DNA of 13,208 bases from DASTGO01 sp035719045 (GCA_035719045.1 DASTGO010000060.1:1-13208), one strand, 5' to 3'. Shown: positions 1 through 9,171, counted from the first letter of the stretch. Made by a program: numbers and translations. Notes: generated by a model not told the origin, from the letters alone.

Positions 1-29
1 AGGCCAAACAACCGACACGCCGCAACAAT

Positions 30-3000
30 CTAACGAAGCACTACTAGTTCCCCGGCGACTCCCGCCGCGGCGCCGATCGCCATGGACAGGCCCATGTCCT
101 TCCAGGAGAACTCGGTGTTGCCGACGGCGGCGTCAACAGCGTGCTCGACGGCGCCGGCGACGGCGCCGGTCAGCATTCCGCAGGCGACCGCGCCGGCCAG
201 TGACCCGGCCCCGGCCGTGGCAGCTGTGACCACGGCGTTGCAGGCGGCGCCGACCAGTACTCCGACAGCGATCGAGACGATGGTTCCGGCGTGCTCCTTC
301 ATGAATGTGGCCGTCGTCTGGGCTGCGGTGACGACGCCCTGCTTGGCGGCCTCGTAGCCGTCGGCCACGGCGTGTCCGACCGTGTTGGCCGCGCCGGTGA
401 CCCCGCTGGCCACCGTGTTCGCTGCGCCAGTGACCCCGCTGGCCACCGTGTTCGCTGCACCGGTGACCCCGCTGGTGAAGCTCTTCCAGCCGGACTCCCA
501 GCACGACCTGCTGAAGATGTTGCAGGTGCCGAGGGGGTCGATTCCCGAGAAGGGGTTGTCGTTGAGGTAGGCGTACCGGTTGGCGGCGAAGGGTTCGGGG
601 ACGGGGCTGAGGTCGAGCTCGTCGCGGGAGATGAAGCGGCTCTGGGCGGGGTCGTACCAGCGGGACCACATGTTGACCCGTCCGGTCCCGGGGTCGGTCC
701 ACCCTGACTGGTAGCCGAGGCGGCCGACCGAGTCCCCGGTGGTGGCGGTGACCTTTCCGAACGGGTCGTAGGTCGTCGTCGCGGCCACGGCCCCGGATGC
801 GGCGTCAAGTTGGGCGACCACGTCGTCGTGGCGGTCGGTGAGGGCGAGTCGGGAGGTCCCGGTGGCGTCCTTGATGCCGACCAGGGCATCGTCCGGGGTG
901 TGGCTGTAACTGGCGGTCCCGTCCCCGGCCAGGGTGTTGGACAGGCCGGAGTAGGTCAGCGGTCCGGGTGCCTTCGACATGGCCGTGACCCGGCCGAAGG
1001 CGTCATAGGTGAACTTGTTGCCGCCTTGGCTGACGACCTGTCCGAAGGCGTCCGAGGTGACGGTTCCGCCAGCCGGGCCGTAGATGTTGGACAGGCTGCC
1101 GTTGGCGGTGTAGCCGTAGCTGGCGGTGCCGTCCTGCAAGAGCTGGTTGCGCTCGTCGTAGCGGTAGGTGGTGGTGCCGGCCCGGGTGAGGTTTCCGGCG
1201 TTGTCGTAGGTGTATCCGGTCGTGGTGGTGCCGTTGTCCCAGGAGCTGAGCCGGTTCGCGGCGTCATAGGTGTACGTGTTGGTGGTCTTCGCGCCGACGC
1301 CCGCGGTGGCCTTGGAGGTCAAGTTGTCGTCGAGGTCGTAGCGGTACTTGATCGACGTAACCGTGGTTCCGTCGGGTGCAGTGACGCCGTCGGAGGTGAG
1401 CCGGTGGAGCGAGTCGTAGCCGAAGCTGCGCGTGTTCCTGTCGGCGCCATAAGCGATCCGGGTCGGCAGCGACAGGTCGTTGTACGTGTAGGTGGAGGTT
1501 GTGTCCGTGAGGGGGTCGGCGAGTGTGGCCAGCCGTCCTGCGCCGTCGTAGGTGTATGACGTCGTTCCGTCCGTGTCCGCGCGGGAAGCCATCAGTCCGT
1601 CGGGGGTGTAGCTGAATGTCGAGCTTCCCGATGCCCCGGTGGCGGTCAGGAGCAGGTCACGGTCGTCGTAGGTGAAGGTGTTCGTGGCGGCGTTCGTACC
1701 GGTTCCGGTGGCGGCCGAGGTGAGTCGTCCGGCCGCGTCGTAGCCGAAGGATCGTGGCGTGGTGATTGCTTTGGCGCCGCTCCCGCTGGATGTGGTGAGG
1801 TTGCCGACCTTGTCGTAGGTGTTGGTGACGCTCACCCCGCCGGGCTGGTCGACCCGCGTGGGGTTTCCGTTGGCGTCGTAGCTGGTGGTGAAGGTGCGGT
1901 CCGTCAGCCTCGAGTACGCCTTGGTCGCCGGTTCGATCTGGCTTTCCGGTAGACCCCACGCGTTGTAGGTGGCGAGCCAGTCGTACCCGCGACCGTTCGG
2001 TACGTCGGCGAGGCCGTTGGAGAACCGGACACGCTGCCCCGCTGCGTCGTAGCCGAAGGTGGTGGTGATGGAGGTGTTGGCGTCAACCGGTTGCGTCTGT
2101 CGGGTCACTGCACCGTTGGCGTCGTAGGTGAACGTGGTGGTGTTGCCGCGGGCGTCGGTGGCCGAGGTCTGGTTCCCGTTCAGGTCATAGCCGGCCGAGA
2201 CGGTGCGCACCGGCTTTCCTGCGGCATCCAGGTCGGTCTGAGCGAGCGGGTTCCCGGCATCGTCGTAGCTCACCTCGAGGCGTGTACCGTCCGGCAAGGT
2301 GGTGCTGGTCTTACGGCCGGCGTGGTCGTAGGCGTAGCGGGTGGTGTTCCCTGCGCCGTCGACGACGCTGGTCGGTTCGCCGGCGGCGTTGTAGTTGGTC
2401 GTGGTGGTGACCCCGGCCGGAGTGCTCACCTTGTGCAGCCATCCGCTGAGTGGGTCGTAGCCGTAGGTGGTCGTGTAGGGGTTGCTGATGGTGAGGTCGG
2501 TGGCGGGGCTGGACCGGACGCGCTGGGTGGAGGTGATCTTGCGGCCGAGGAAGTCGTAGGTGGCCTCGGTGACCGCGCCGGTGGGATCGGTCACCGACAG
2601 CGGTTCCTGGGCAGGGTCGTAGGCGGTGAGGGTGGTCTCGCCGTTGGGGTCGGTCACCTTCGTCAGGTCACCGAGCTGGTCGTAGGCGTAGCTGGTGGTG
2701 TTGCCCAAGAGGTCGGTGCGGGAGGTGATCTGGCCGAGGGCGTCGTAGGTCTGCCGACCGGTCGCCGTGATCGCGTCCTTGGCGCCCGGTGGGGTGTAGG
2801 CGGGCAGGGTCTGAGCGGTCGGGCGGCCCGCGTCGTCGTACCCGTAGCTGGTGGTGTTGCCGTTCGGGTCCGTCACCGCGGTGATCTCACCGAAGCCGTT
2901 GTACTGGGTGGTGGTGGTCGGGCGGACGCTTGCGGCGATGGCCGTGCCGTTGCTGATGGTCTCCGCCATCACGCTCGGCTCCTGCTGCTTCACCAGTTGG

Positions 3001-6000
3001 CCGGCCTCGTCATAGGTGAAGTCGCTGACGTTGCCCGCCGGGTCGGTCTCGCTCTTCGGCAAGCCACGCTGGTCGAGGCTCCAGGCCGTGGTCCGGCTCG
3101 TGTGGGGATCAGCCGAACCGGTCAGGGTCTGGGAGGCTGCCCGGCCGGCCAGGTCGTACGTCGCGGCAGTACTGCTCCACTGCCCGGAGCCGTCGGCCAG
3201 CCTGGCCGTCGACACCTGGTCGTCGGCGGTGTAGGCGTAGCTCGTGGTCCGCTCCAGACCTTGGGGGTCCACGGTGGAGGAGACGGTGCGGTTGGCGGCG
3301 TCGACCACGATCTGCGTCGTGGTGGCCCCGTTGTTCGTCGTCCGGGAGATCACGTTGCCGGCGGCGTCGTAGGTGTTGGCCTGCACCACGAACGTGCCTG
3401 CCGGGGACGAGTCGGGGTCCCGGCGGGTGACACTCGCCAGCAGGCCGTCGCCGGTGTACGTGTAGGCGGTCACCCGGCCCATCGCGTCGGTGATCGAGGC
3501 CAGCCGGCCCGCCGGGTCGTAGGCCCGCGCGGACTGGACCAGGTCGTGTGACGGTGAGGAGTTCGCCGGATCGCTGCCGGTGTACCCGGTCAGGATGGTC
3601 TTGGTCAGCCGCTGGTCGGCGTCGTACTCGTAGCGGGTGACCGTCCCGGACGGATCCGTCCGGGACGCCACGTTCCCGACCGGGTCGTAGTCGAAGCGGG
3701 TCACGGCTCCGGTCGGGTCGGTCGACGTGGCGACCCGGCTGTGGGGGTCGTAGGTGGTCGAGACGGTCCGGGGGGCGTCACCGCCGGTGGTGTCCTCGGT
3801 CTTCCGGGAGGTCGTCAGGCCGTCGTCGTCGAAGGTCCAGGTTGTCGTGGTGCTGTGCTTCTTGGCGGAGTCCACCGGATCGCTCACCGAGGGGTCGGTC
3901 TGCGACACCATCCGACCGGCCAGGTCGTAGCCGTAGGTGGTGGTCAGCCCGTTCGGGTAGCGGTCGGAGGTGACCTTCTTGGTCAGGATGCGGCCGAGAC
4001 CGTCGTAGGTGTACTGGGTGACCAGCCCGACTGGGTCGGTCACCTTCGCCAGGTCCCCGGCGGGGTAGTACTCGTACCGGGTGACCGCCCCGCCGGGGGT
4101 GGTGACGCTGGCCGGCAGCCCCGCTGGTGTGGTGCCGCCGCCGGCAGCCGGTGTCGTCGTGTCGGTGTAGGTGGTGGACGTGGTCCGCGTCGCCGTGATG
4201 GACGAGCCATCGGTGGAGACCGGCGGGGTGGTCACCGCGGTGCTGTTGCCGTGGGCGTCGTAGGTGTAGCTGGTCAGGAACCTGTTGTCCGACGCCGACG
4301 CCGACCGGGGGTCCCGCACGGTGAGCAGTTGGTCGTTGCGGGGGTCCGGGGTCAGCGTGGCGGAGGTGTCGTCAGGGAAGTAGGTGGAGTACGTGGTAGA
4401 GCACTGGTTCTTCGACCGGTCCTGACAGGTCACCTTCGACACCGTGTTCCCGCGCACGTCGTGCCCGGTGGTCACGGTGTGGCCATTGGCGTCGGTAACC
4501 AGATTCTGGAACCCGGCCGTGTCATAGCCGTACTTCGTCGCCTGACCCAGGGCGTCGATCTTGGCCAGCAGCCGGTTCCCATGGGAGACGTCGGAGACGT
4601 AGGTGGTCGTCACCTTCTGCGGACCGGTCACCTTCACCACGCTGACCGGCACGGTGATCGGCCTGCCGTCAGCATCGGAAAGACTCACCGGAGCCATCGC
4701 CGCCTGCGCCGCGGCATACTGCTGGGTCACCTGGTCCGTGCTCAACTGGGAGCGGTAGAAGGCGACCTCGGCGATGGAGCCGTTGAAGTAGGTGGCCGTC
4801 CTGGCCGTTGCGGTCGCGCCCGCCCAGGCGCTGTCCAGGAACCCCGCCGCGATCTCGGTGTGCGCTCCCAGCGCCATCCCGTAGAACCCGGGCCTGCCGG
4901 TCTTGGTCCCGACCAGTTTGCCGTCCAGGAACATCGACTGGCTGTCCGTACCTGCCGCGAGCACGACGTGGTGCCATACCCCGTCGTTCACCGCACCCGC
5001 GGTGGTGATCGGGGCTGCCGAGCCGTCCCAGTACTGCCCGCGCAGCTTGCCGTCGTTGCCGAGGTACAGCATCGGGACGTAGCCGTAGCCTCCCGCCACG
5101 TTGTCCAGCGGCGCGTCCTCGTAGGCCGCCAGCACTCCGGCCTTGGTCATGGTGGTGGAGAACCAGAGGCTGACCGACTGGTTTCCGCCGTCGACGACCA
5201 CGGGCGACGCCGCGTCGGCGTACCCGCTCGTCCCGTCGAACTTGGCGACCGTGGCATCCGGGAACGGGCCCCCACTGTTGTTCAGGGTGACCCCGCCGAC
5301 GTAGCGGAGCCGGTCGCCGGGCACGTGGTTGACCGCGTCGGTGGCCGAGTCCTCGGCGAACCGCCAGTAGTCCCGTGGGCCGGCCCCGAGCACCGCGCTC
5401 ACGTACCCCCGCGACGAGCCACCCGTCGTCGGCGCGCCCTGGTTCCAGACCGCCCCGTCCTGATCGGTCACCTGGGTCACCCGGGCGGTCACCGGGTCAT
5501 AGGCGACCTGCGCCCCGACGGCTCCCGAGGGCCGGGTCACCGACGTCAGCAGTCCCGTCCCACCCGCGCCGGCGGCGGCCATCTTCGCCACGGTCGCATC
5601 GCTGAGCGGACGATCGAAGAACGCCACGTCGGAGATCGAACCCGTGAAGGCAGAAGCGACTCCGGCGCCGCTGGAACGGGTCTGGTCCATCCAGGAACCG
5701 CCGAGGAACCCGTTGCCGACGTACACATGGCCGGTGCTGGCGGCGTTGATCGGGGTGATCGAACACGTCTTCGCGCCGACCTTGACCCCGTCCAGGTACA
5801 GCGACTGGGTGTTCCCCGCCGCGGAGAGCGCCACCTCATGCCAGTGGCCGTCGTTCACCGCTGACGCGCTGACGCCCGTCGGGCAGTTCCAGAAGGTGCC
5901 GAGGAGTTTGCCGTCGTCGCCGATGTACAGGGCAGGAATGTAGTTGCCCGGGGTCGTCCCGTTCTCGATCGGGTCAGCCTGGTAGCTGAACAGCACTTCG

Positions 6001-9000
6001 TTCTTGCCGGTGGTCTTGAATCGCATCGAGATCGTCTCGCTGGGCCCGCCCACTCCCGGGAGACTCGGCAGTGTCAGCCACGAGCTCGATCCGTTGAACT
6101 CTGCCGCGGTCGCCGACGATCCGGTCAGCGAGCCCGGCCGCCCCAGCGCGACACCGTGGTACGAGGCGTTGTCCGTTCCCATGTTCACCGTGACCGAACT
6201 GGCCGCGACCGTTGCGCCCGCGGGCTCTCCCAGCCGCCAGTACGAGGTCGGACCGGCATTCGCCACCGCCACCGGGTACGGCGAGGCGTCCCCATATCCG
6301 TAGGTGGTGCACTTCGTCGCCGACGTCGGTGGACACACCGACGTCAACCGGTCGCCGTCGTACCGGTAGTGCCACGTCGACACCGTTGCGGTGTCCCAGG
6401 GCACGGCGGCATCGGTCGACACCGTGTCGACATGCCCCGCACGCGCACCAGACGGCGTGGACCAGGACAGGATCAGGTGCCGCCCCGAAGCGGCAGCGAC
6501 CTGAACCACCTGCCCACTGCCGTTGTAGGTCAAGCGCTCGGTCCGTTGCTGGGCATCCGCGACAGAGGTGATCCCATAGGTGCCCCCACCCAGTCCCTGG
6601 GCGAAGACATACACCGTCGCGTTCTTGTCCGTCACCGCATACCCGCCGCCGCTGAGGGGGGCGAGGGTGGCATATCGTCCCAGCGGCGGGGCGAACGAGC
6701 CGTCCGCATTGCGTCCGAACACCACCTGCTGCCCGTCCGGGTAGGTGGCCACCACCGCCTGCACCGTACCGGTCGCGTCCCGGGCCTCGGTCACGTTGGC
6801 GTCGAACACCGATGACCATCCTGTGCCGAACGCCGTCGTTACCCGCGTGTCGAGGCTGTTGTAGTTCCGCTGCACCGAAAGGGCCGGTCCCACCGTTGCC
6901 ACCACTGCATCGGTCGCCGCTGTGGTGTAGTTGCCACTGGCGGGATCACCCACGCTGCCGTCCGTCTTCTGCGACAGCCCCGACGCCGCCGGCGCCTGCA
7001 TCGCGAGCGTCGACAACGCATACCGCCGCGGCGTGGACGAGGAGTAGGACACCCCGTCGAATGCCTGCACCGCCCAGAAATACGTCTTCCCCCACACCAG
7101 CTTCCCGGCCGGAACCACCCAGTTCCCATCGGCCTGCAACCCCGACTGCGCGACGACGTTCCCTGCCGTCGCGTCGTCGTACACCGTGAACTGGTACTGC
7201 AGGACCTCCTTCGGAACCACATCGGGGTCATGAGCCGACGCCGACAACTGCGGCGTCAACGTGGACACGTTGACGTTGTCCGGTGGGGACTGCACATCCA
7301 CTTGCGGCGGGACATTGACGTACGTCACCGTCAAGGACGGCTGTGCGTCCGGAGCTGTGGCTGCTGCCCCCTCGAAAAGCATCCACGCACTCATCGTGGG
7401 GTCCCACAACCCCAGCCCCTGGTTCGATTCCGGTCGATCGATCCACGTCTGCAGAAGGGATGGGTCAAGCGGCAGGGAGAGCCAGGCGGCTGATGAGTCG
7501 CCCTTGCAGGATCCCTTGCCGACGTTGATCGCGACCGGCGACGAGGCACTGCCGCCGATCGCCGGACCTGGCCACGTGGTCACCCCGCCAGGGGTCCAGC
7601 TCTGCGTGATCTGCCCGACGGACAGCCCGGTACCCCTCGCGCACTCCGCCATGGAGTTGTCCGCGCTGTAGACCTGCAAACGCAGGGCCGCCGACGTCAA
7701 CTGCCGGCCCGCGAGACCGGTCTCCAACCCACCGAACTGCACGAACGAGCGGTAGTCGCGGGGAGCGTCGTTGATGGTGGTTCGACCCACGGCCAATAGA
7801 GACTCACTGCCTCCGCCCGAGGTGGACGCAGAGCTGACGTAACTGGAGCCCGACGCAGCGGAGGTGCCTACTACCTCCTGAATGGTCGGGTCGACGGTGA
7901 CGGGGAACCTTCGGGTCGGGTCGTGCAGCCACTTCGCGTCGACACTGATCCGCAGTGAGGGGGAACCACCCGCCGTTTCCAGGGTGTAGGTGACGGCTGT
8001 CGACGTGGCAGGCAGGCGCGTTGTCGCGTCGACGGCGGAGTCATGCATGTATCCGTGGGGGATCCGGTACACGACCTTGCCTGCGGCGTCGGCCAGTTCG
8101 ACCGACCCGTCCTTGGCCAGTCGGGGCTTCAAGCCGTTGAGCTGCAACGGGAACTGCCAGGAGGTGCCTGCGGCGGCCGAGTGCAGGATCAGGGCTTCCT
8201 TCACCCCGGTCGGGGTCGCGGACTCGACCAGGTCGACGCCGGGGAACACCTGTGGGTAGGTGGCGACGTCACCCGTGACCACCGCCTGAGCGGCGCCGGC
8301 GTCCTTCAGCCCGAACGAGAGACCGCGCCCCGCGTCGGCCGACAGGCTGACCAGTGCCGGGTCCGCCGCGGTGGCTGCCAGGGTGAGACCGGTGCCGTTC
8401 GCCTTCTGCCCGTAGCGGTGGTTGCCGTCGGCGACGAGGCTGGTGTCGATCGGACCCCACCTGCCCCTGGCCGTCTCGTAGTTCACCCGCCCCGCGTACA
8501 CCTTGGCGGTGTAGCTGCCGTCGGCGTTGGAGTACACGTCCTGTGTGGCGGTCGAGGACTCGGCCACCCGCTTGCTGGTCTTCGGGTCGAAGCCGTCCTT
8601 GCCGCTGCGCCCCTGCACCGGCTGCGGCTTCCCCCCGGGGCGGTGCGGCGCATACGCGGCCAGCTCACCCTTGCCCTTGCCGGGCGGGCGCCCCACGCCG
8701 CGACCGGCGTCCGTCTCCGACGCCGAAACCCTTGTCCGCGCCCCCTTCGCCGTCCCCGACTGCTGGCGCGGCCCCGGGACCACCTTCACCTGCGGCGACG
8801 TCAGCAGGCCGCGCAGCCACCCGCCGAGGGCGGACAGTGACGGAGCCGGCCCCAACAACCCGCTCGGGGCCAACACCGGCAGCAGCACAGCCACGGCCAC
8901 CACGGCCGCCCGCCGCCGCCGTCGGCGGTCGACATGCTGGCGATACCGGTGATGCAGGCGGGTCCCGCGCGACACGGCGTCGGCGCCAACCAGAGCGCCC

Positions 9001-9095
9001 CTGCGGGCCCGGCGCGGGCCGACGCGTGACGGACGGGTGACCACGGCCGAGAACACCGACGTCAGAAATGCCACAACGAAACGCCCAGCGGCCAT
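30..9095 (-). CDS. Giant RHS/YD-repeat protein with two LamG domains (putative polymorphic toxin or adhesin)
   Basis: One uninterrupted frame of about 3,020 codons, ending at TAG 30-32. Residues here are counted from the first possible start, TTG at 9107. I prefer ATG 9095-9093 (residue 5): a GGGGCGGGGA purine-rich stretch ends just upstream of the TTG, leaving no spacer for it. Visible order: basic N-terminus with hydrophobic segments at about 10-23 and 67-86, the second directly behind six arginines (signal-anchor-like); DNRLRE-like beta region about 405-598; Ig/FnIII-like region about 600-700; RHS shell start about 715-940; LamG about 950-1175 and 1236-1462; YD repeats (many GYD, TYDxxG and YxYDxxGR motifs) about 1505-2795; RHS core 2797-2860 with SRWYDP, RFISRDE, NRYAYLNDNP and the terminal DPLG; then a 165-residue tail. 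In known RHS proteins the YD cocoon encloses the C-terminal polypeptide, which is cut after the DPxG motif. Export and contact-dependent action are inferred. No immunity or secretion gene is visible beside it. Family assignment is firm; the activity is unknown. Confidence 0.95.
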   Translation of the reverse strand: MAAGRFVVAFLTSVFSAVVTRPSRVGPRRARRGALVGADAVSRGTRLHHRYRQHVDRRRRRRAAVVAVAVLLPVLAPSGLLGPAPSLSALGGWLRGLLTSPQVKVVPGPRQQSGTAKGARTRVSASETDAGRGVGRPPGKGKGELAAYAPHRPGGKPQPVQGRSGKDGFDPKTSKRVAESSTATQDVYSNADGSYTAKVYAGRVNYETARGRWGPIDTSLVADGNHRYGQKANGTGLTLAATAADPALVSLSADAGRGLSFGLKDAGAAQAVVTGDVATYPQVFPGVDLVESATPTGVKEALILHSAAAGTSWQFPLQLNGLKPRLAKDGSVELADAAGKVVYRIPHGYMHDSAVDATTRLPATSTAVTYTLETAGGSPSLRISVDAKWLHDPTRRFPVTVDPTIQEVVGTSAASGSSYVSSASTSGGGSESLLAVGRTTINDAPRDYRSFVQFGGLETGLAGRQLTSAALRLQVYSADNSMAECARGTGLSVGQITQSWTPGGVTTWPGPAIGGSASSPVAINVGKGSCKGDSSAAWLSLPLDPSLLQTWIDRPESNQGLGLWDPTMSAWMLFEGAAATAPDAQPSLTVTYVNVPPQVDVQSPPDNVNVSTLTPQLSASAHDPDVVPKEVLQYQFTVYDDATAGNVVAQSGLQADGNWVVPAGKLVWGKTYFWAVQAFDGVSYSSSTPRRYALSTLAMQAPAASGLSQKTDGSVGDPASGNYTTAATDAVVATVGPALSVQRNYNSLDTRVTTAFGTGWSSVFDANVTEARDATGTVQAVVATYPDGQQVVFGRNADGSFAPPLGRYATLAPLSGGGYAVTDKNATVYVFAQGLGGGTYGITSVADAQQRTERLTYNGSGQVVQVAAASGRHLILSWSTPSGARAGHVDTVSTDAAVPWDTATVSTWHYRYDGDRLTSVCPPTSATKCTTYGYGDASPYPVAVANAGPTSYWRLGEPAGATVAASSVTVNMGTDNASYHGVALGRPGSLTGSSATAAEFNGSSSWLTLPSLPGVGGPSETISMRFKTTGKNEVLFSYQADPIENGTTPGNYIPALYIGDDGKLLGTFWNCPTGVSASAVNDGHWHEVALSAAGNTQSLYLDGVKVGAKTCSITPINAASTGHVYVGNGFLGGSWMDQTRSSGAGVASAFTGSISDVAFFDRPLSDATVAKMAAAGAGGTGLLTSVTRPSGAVGAQVAYDPVTARVTQVTDQDGAVWNQGAPTTGGSSRGYVSAVLGAGPRDYWRFAEDSATDAVNHVPGDRLRYVGGVTLNNSGGPFPDATVAKFDGTSGYADAASPVVVDGGNQSVSLWFSTTMTKAGVLAAYEDAPLDNVAGGYGYVPMLYLGNDGKLRGQYWDGSAAPITTAGAVNDGVWHHVVLAAGTDSQSMFLDGKLVGTKTGRPGFYGMALGAHTEIAAGFLDSAWAGATATARTATYFNGSIAEVAFYRSQLSTDQVTQQYAAAQAAMAPVSLSDADGRPITVPVSVVKVTGPQKVTTTYVSDVSHGNRLLAKIDALGQATKYGYDTAGFQNLVTDANGHTVTTGHDVRGNTVSKVTCQDRSKNQCSTTYSTYFPDDTSATLTPDPRNDQLLTVRDPRSASASDNRFLTSYTYDAHGNSTAVTTPPVSTDGSSITATRTTSTTYTDTTTPAAGGGTTPAGLPASVTTPGGAVTRYEYYPAGDLAKVTDPVGLVTQYTYDGLGRILTKKVTSDRYPNGLTTTYGYDLAGRMVSQTDPSVSDPVDSAKKHSTTTTWTFDDDGLTTSRKTEDTTGGDAPRTVSTTYDPHSRVATSTDPTGAVTRFDYDPVGNVASRTDPSGTVTRYEYDADQRLTKTILTGYTGSDPANSSPSHDLVQSARAYDPAGRLASITDAMGRVTAYTYTGDGLLASVTRRDPDSSPAGTFVVQANTYDAAGNVISRTTNNGATTTQIVVDAANRTVSSTVDPQGLERTTSYAYTADDQVSTARLADGSGQWSSTAATYDLAGRAASQTLTGSADPHTSRTTAWSLDQRGLPKSETDPAGNVSDFTYDEAGQLVKQQEPSVMAETISNGTAIAASVRPTTTTQYNGFGEITAVTDPNGNTTSYGYDDAGRPTAQTLPAYTPPGAKDAITATGRQTYDALGQITSRTDLLGNTTSYAYDQLGDLTKVTDPNGETTLTAYDPAQEPLSVTDPTGAVTEATYDFLGRKITSTQRVRSSPATDLTISNPYTTTYGYDPLSGWLHKVSTPAGVTTTTNYNAAGEPTSVVDGAGNTTRYAYDHAGRKTSTTLPDGTRLEVSYDDAGNPLAQTDLDAAGKPVRTVSAGYDLNGNQTSATDARGNTTTFTYDANGAVTRQTQPVDANTSITTTFGYDAAGQRVRFSNGLADVPNGRGYDWLATYNAWGLPESQIEPATKAYSRLTDRTFTTSYDANGNPTRVDQPGGVSVTNTYDKVGNLTTSSGSGAKAITTPRSFGYDAAGRLTSAATGTGTNAATNTFTYDDRDLLLTATGASGSSTFSYTPDGLMASRADTDGTTSYTYDGAGRLATLADPLTDTTSTYTYNDLSLPTRIAYGADRNTRSFGYDSLHRLTSDGVTAPDGTTVTSIKYRYDLDDNLTSKATAGVGAKTTNTYTYDAANRLSSWDNGTTTTGYTYDNAGNLTRAGTTTYRYDERNQLLQDGTASYGYTANGSLSNIYGPAGGTVTSDAFGQVVSQGGNKFTYDAFGRVTAMSKAPGPLTYSGLSNTLAGDGTASYSHTPDDALVGIKDATGTSRLALTDRHDDVVAQLDAASGAVAATTTYDPFGKVTATTGDSVGRLGYQSGWTDPGTGRVNMWSRWYDPAQSRFISRDELDLSPVPEPFAANRYAYLNDNPFSGIDPLGTCNIFSRSCWESGWKSFTSGVTGAANTVASGVTGAANTVASGVTGAANTVGHAVADGYEAAKQGVVTAAQTTATFMKEHAGTIVSIAVGVLVGAACNAVVTAATAGAGSLAGAVACGMLTGAVAGAVEHAVDAAVGNTEFSWKDMGLSMAIGAAAGVAGELVVLR
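33..527 (-). other. C-terminal tail of the RHS protein after DPLG (165 residues)
   Basis: This is the variable region that follows the RHS core. It starts TCNIFSRSCW, continues with three 11-residue repeats, a short helix-like stretch (VADGYEAAKQGVV), then a long Ala/Gly/Val-rich segment (VSIAVGVLVGAACNAVV, AGAVACGMLTGAVAGAVEHA) that would suit one or two membrane helices or a glycine zipper. It closes with a second small Ala/Gly helix and the residues ELVVLR before TAG. In many actinobacterial RHS proteins such Gly/Ala-rich segments are pre-toxin spacers followed by a nuclease, deaminase or HINT module. Here nothing follows, so the toxin is missing, or the membrane-like segment is itself the effector. 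I recognise no catalytic motif. The last codons are noticeably AT-richer than the rest of the gene. Confidence 0.7.
378..473 (-). repeat. Three tandem 33-bp repeats encoding SGVTGAANTVA
   Basis: Three consecutive in-frame copies of an 11-residue unit (about residues 2879-2910). The second and third units are nearly identical in DNA, with GTGACCCCGCTGG recurring exactly 33 bp apart at 397, 430 and 463 on the plus strand. The repeat sits about 18 residues behind the DPLG cleavage motif. Its length in multiples of three and near-identity suggest recent slippage expansion. It may act as an amphipathic helical spacer. Confidence 0.9.
4722..5402 (-). other. Second LamG/concanavalin-like domain of the RHS protein
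   Basis: Residues about 1236-1462 have the usual LamG-like jelly-roll markers of secreted actinobacterial proteins: DYWRFAE at the start, VSLWFST, GYVPMLYLGNDGKLRG, AVNDGVWHHVVL, SMFLDGKLVG and IAEVAFYRSQLS at the end. It closely parallels the first LamG copy, so the two are an internal duplication. Such domains usually bind carbohydrate or protein surfaces; the ligand here is unknown. Confidence 0.85.
5583..6260 (-). other. First LamG/concanavalin-like domain of the RHS protein
   Basis: Residues about 950-1175 contain TSYWRLGE, ISMRFKT, NYIPALYIGDDGKLLG, AVNDGHWHEVAL, SLYLDGVKVG and ISDVAFFDRPLS, the same ordered set as the second copy. The domain interrupts the RHS N-terminal strand pattern directly after TTYGYGD. 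The RHS-type pattern resumes between the two domains (LLTSVTRPSG, VAYDPVTARVTQVTDQDG), so each LamG is nested separately rather than as one block. Confidence 0.85.
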
Positions 9096-9138
9096 CTCGA
9101 CCACCAATCCCCGCCCCGACGGGCGCGCACGACCACCC

Positions 9139-9159
9139 CATTCCCAACAGCAGGGAATG
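9139..9159 (-). promoter_or_regulatory. 7-bp inverted repeat in the RHS gene leader
   Basis: CATTCCC and GGGAATG form perfect 7-bp arms around a 7-base loop. The centre lies about 54 bases upstream of ATG 9095. It could be a leader hairpin or an operator; nothing in the sequence decides between them. Confidence 0.4.
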
Positions 9160-9171
9160 CAAGGGGAGACA

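Noticed and set aside
376..475. 33-bp tandem units as a CRISPR-like array
   Set aside because: The units abut without spacers and are in frame within the RHS protein, so they are a coding repeat.
2091..3551. 486-codon plus-strand open frame opposite the RHS gene
   Set aside because: It is Gly/Val/Arg-rich, has no family-like motifs and mirrors the periodic YD repeats on the other strand; a shadow of high GC3.
3741..5864. 707-codon plus-strand open frame opposite the RHS gene
   Set aside because: Same reason: low-complexity Gly/Arg/Val/His-rich shadow of a clear minus-strand coding region with LamG and YD motifs.
30..9107. Teneurin-like or ABC-toxin (TcC) assignment for the giant protein
   Set aside because: The TcB/TcC middle signatures are not seen and no Tc partner gene is present; generic bacterial RHS/YD with LamG fits better.
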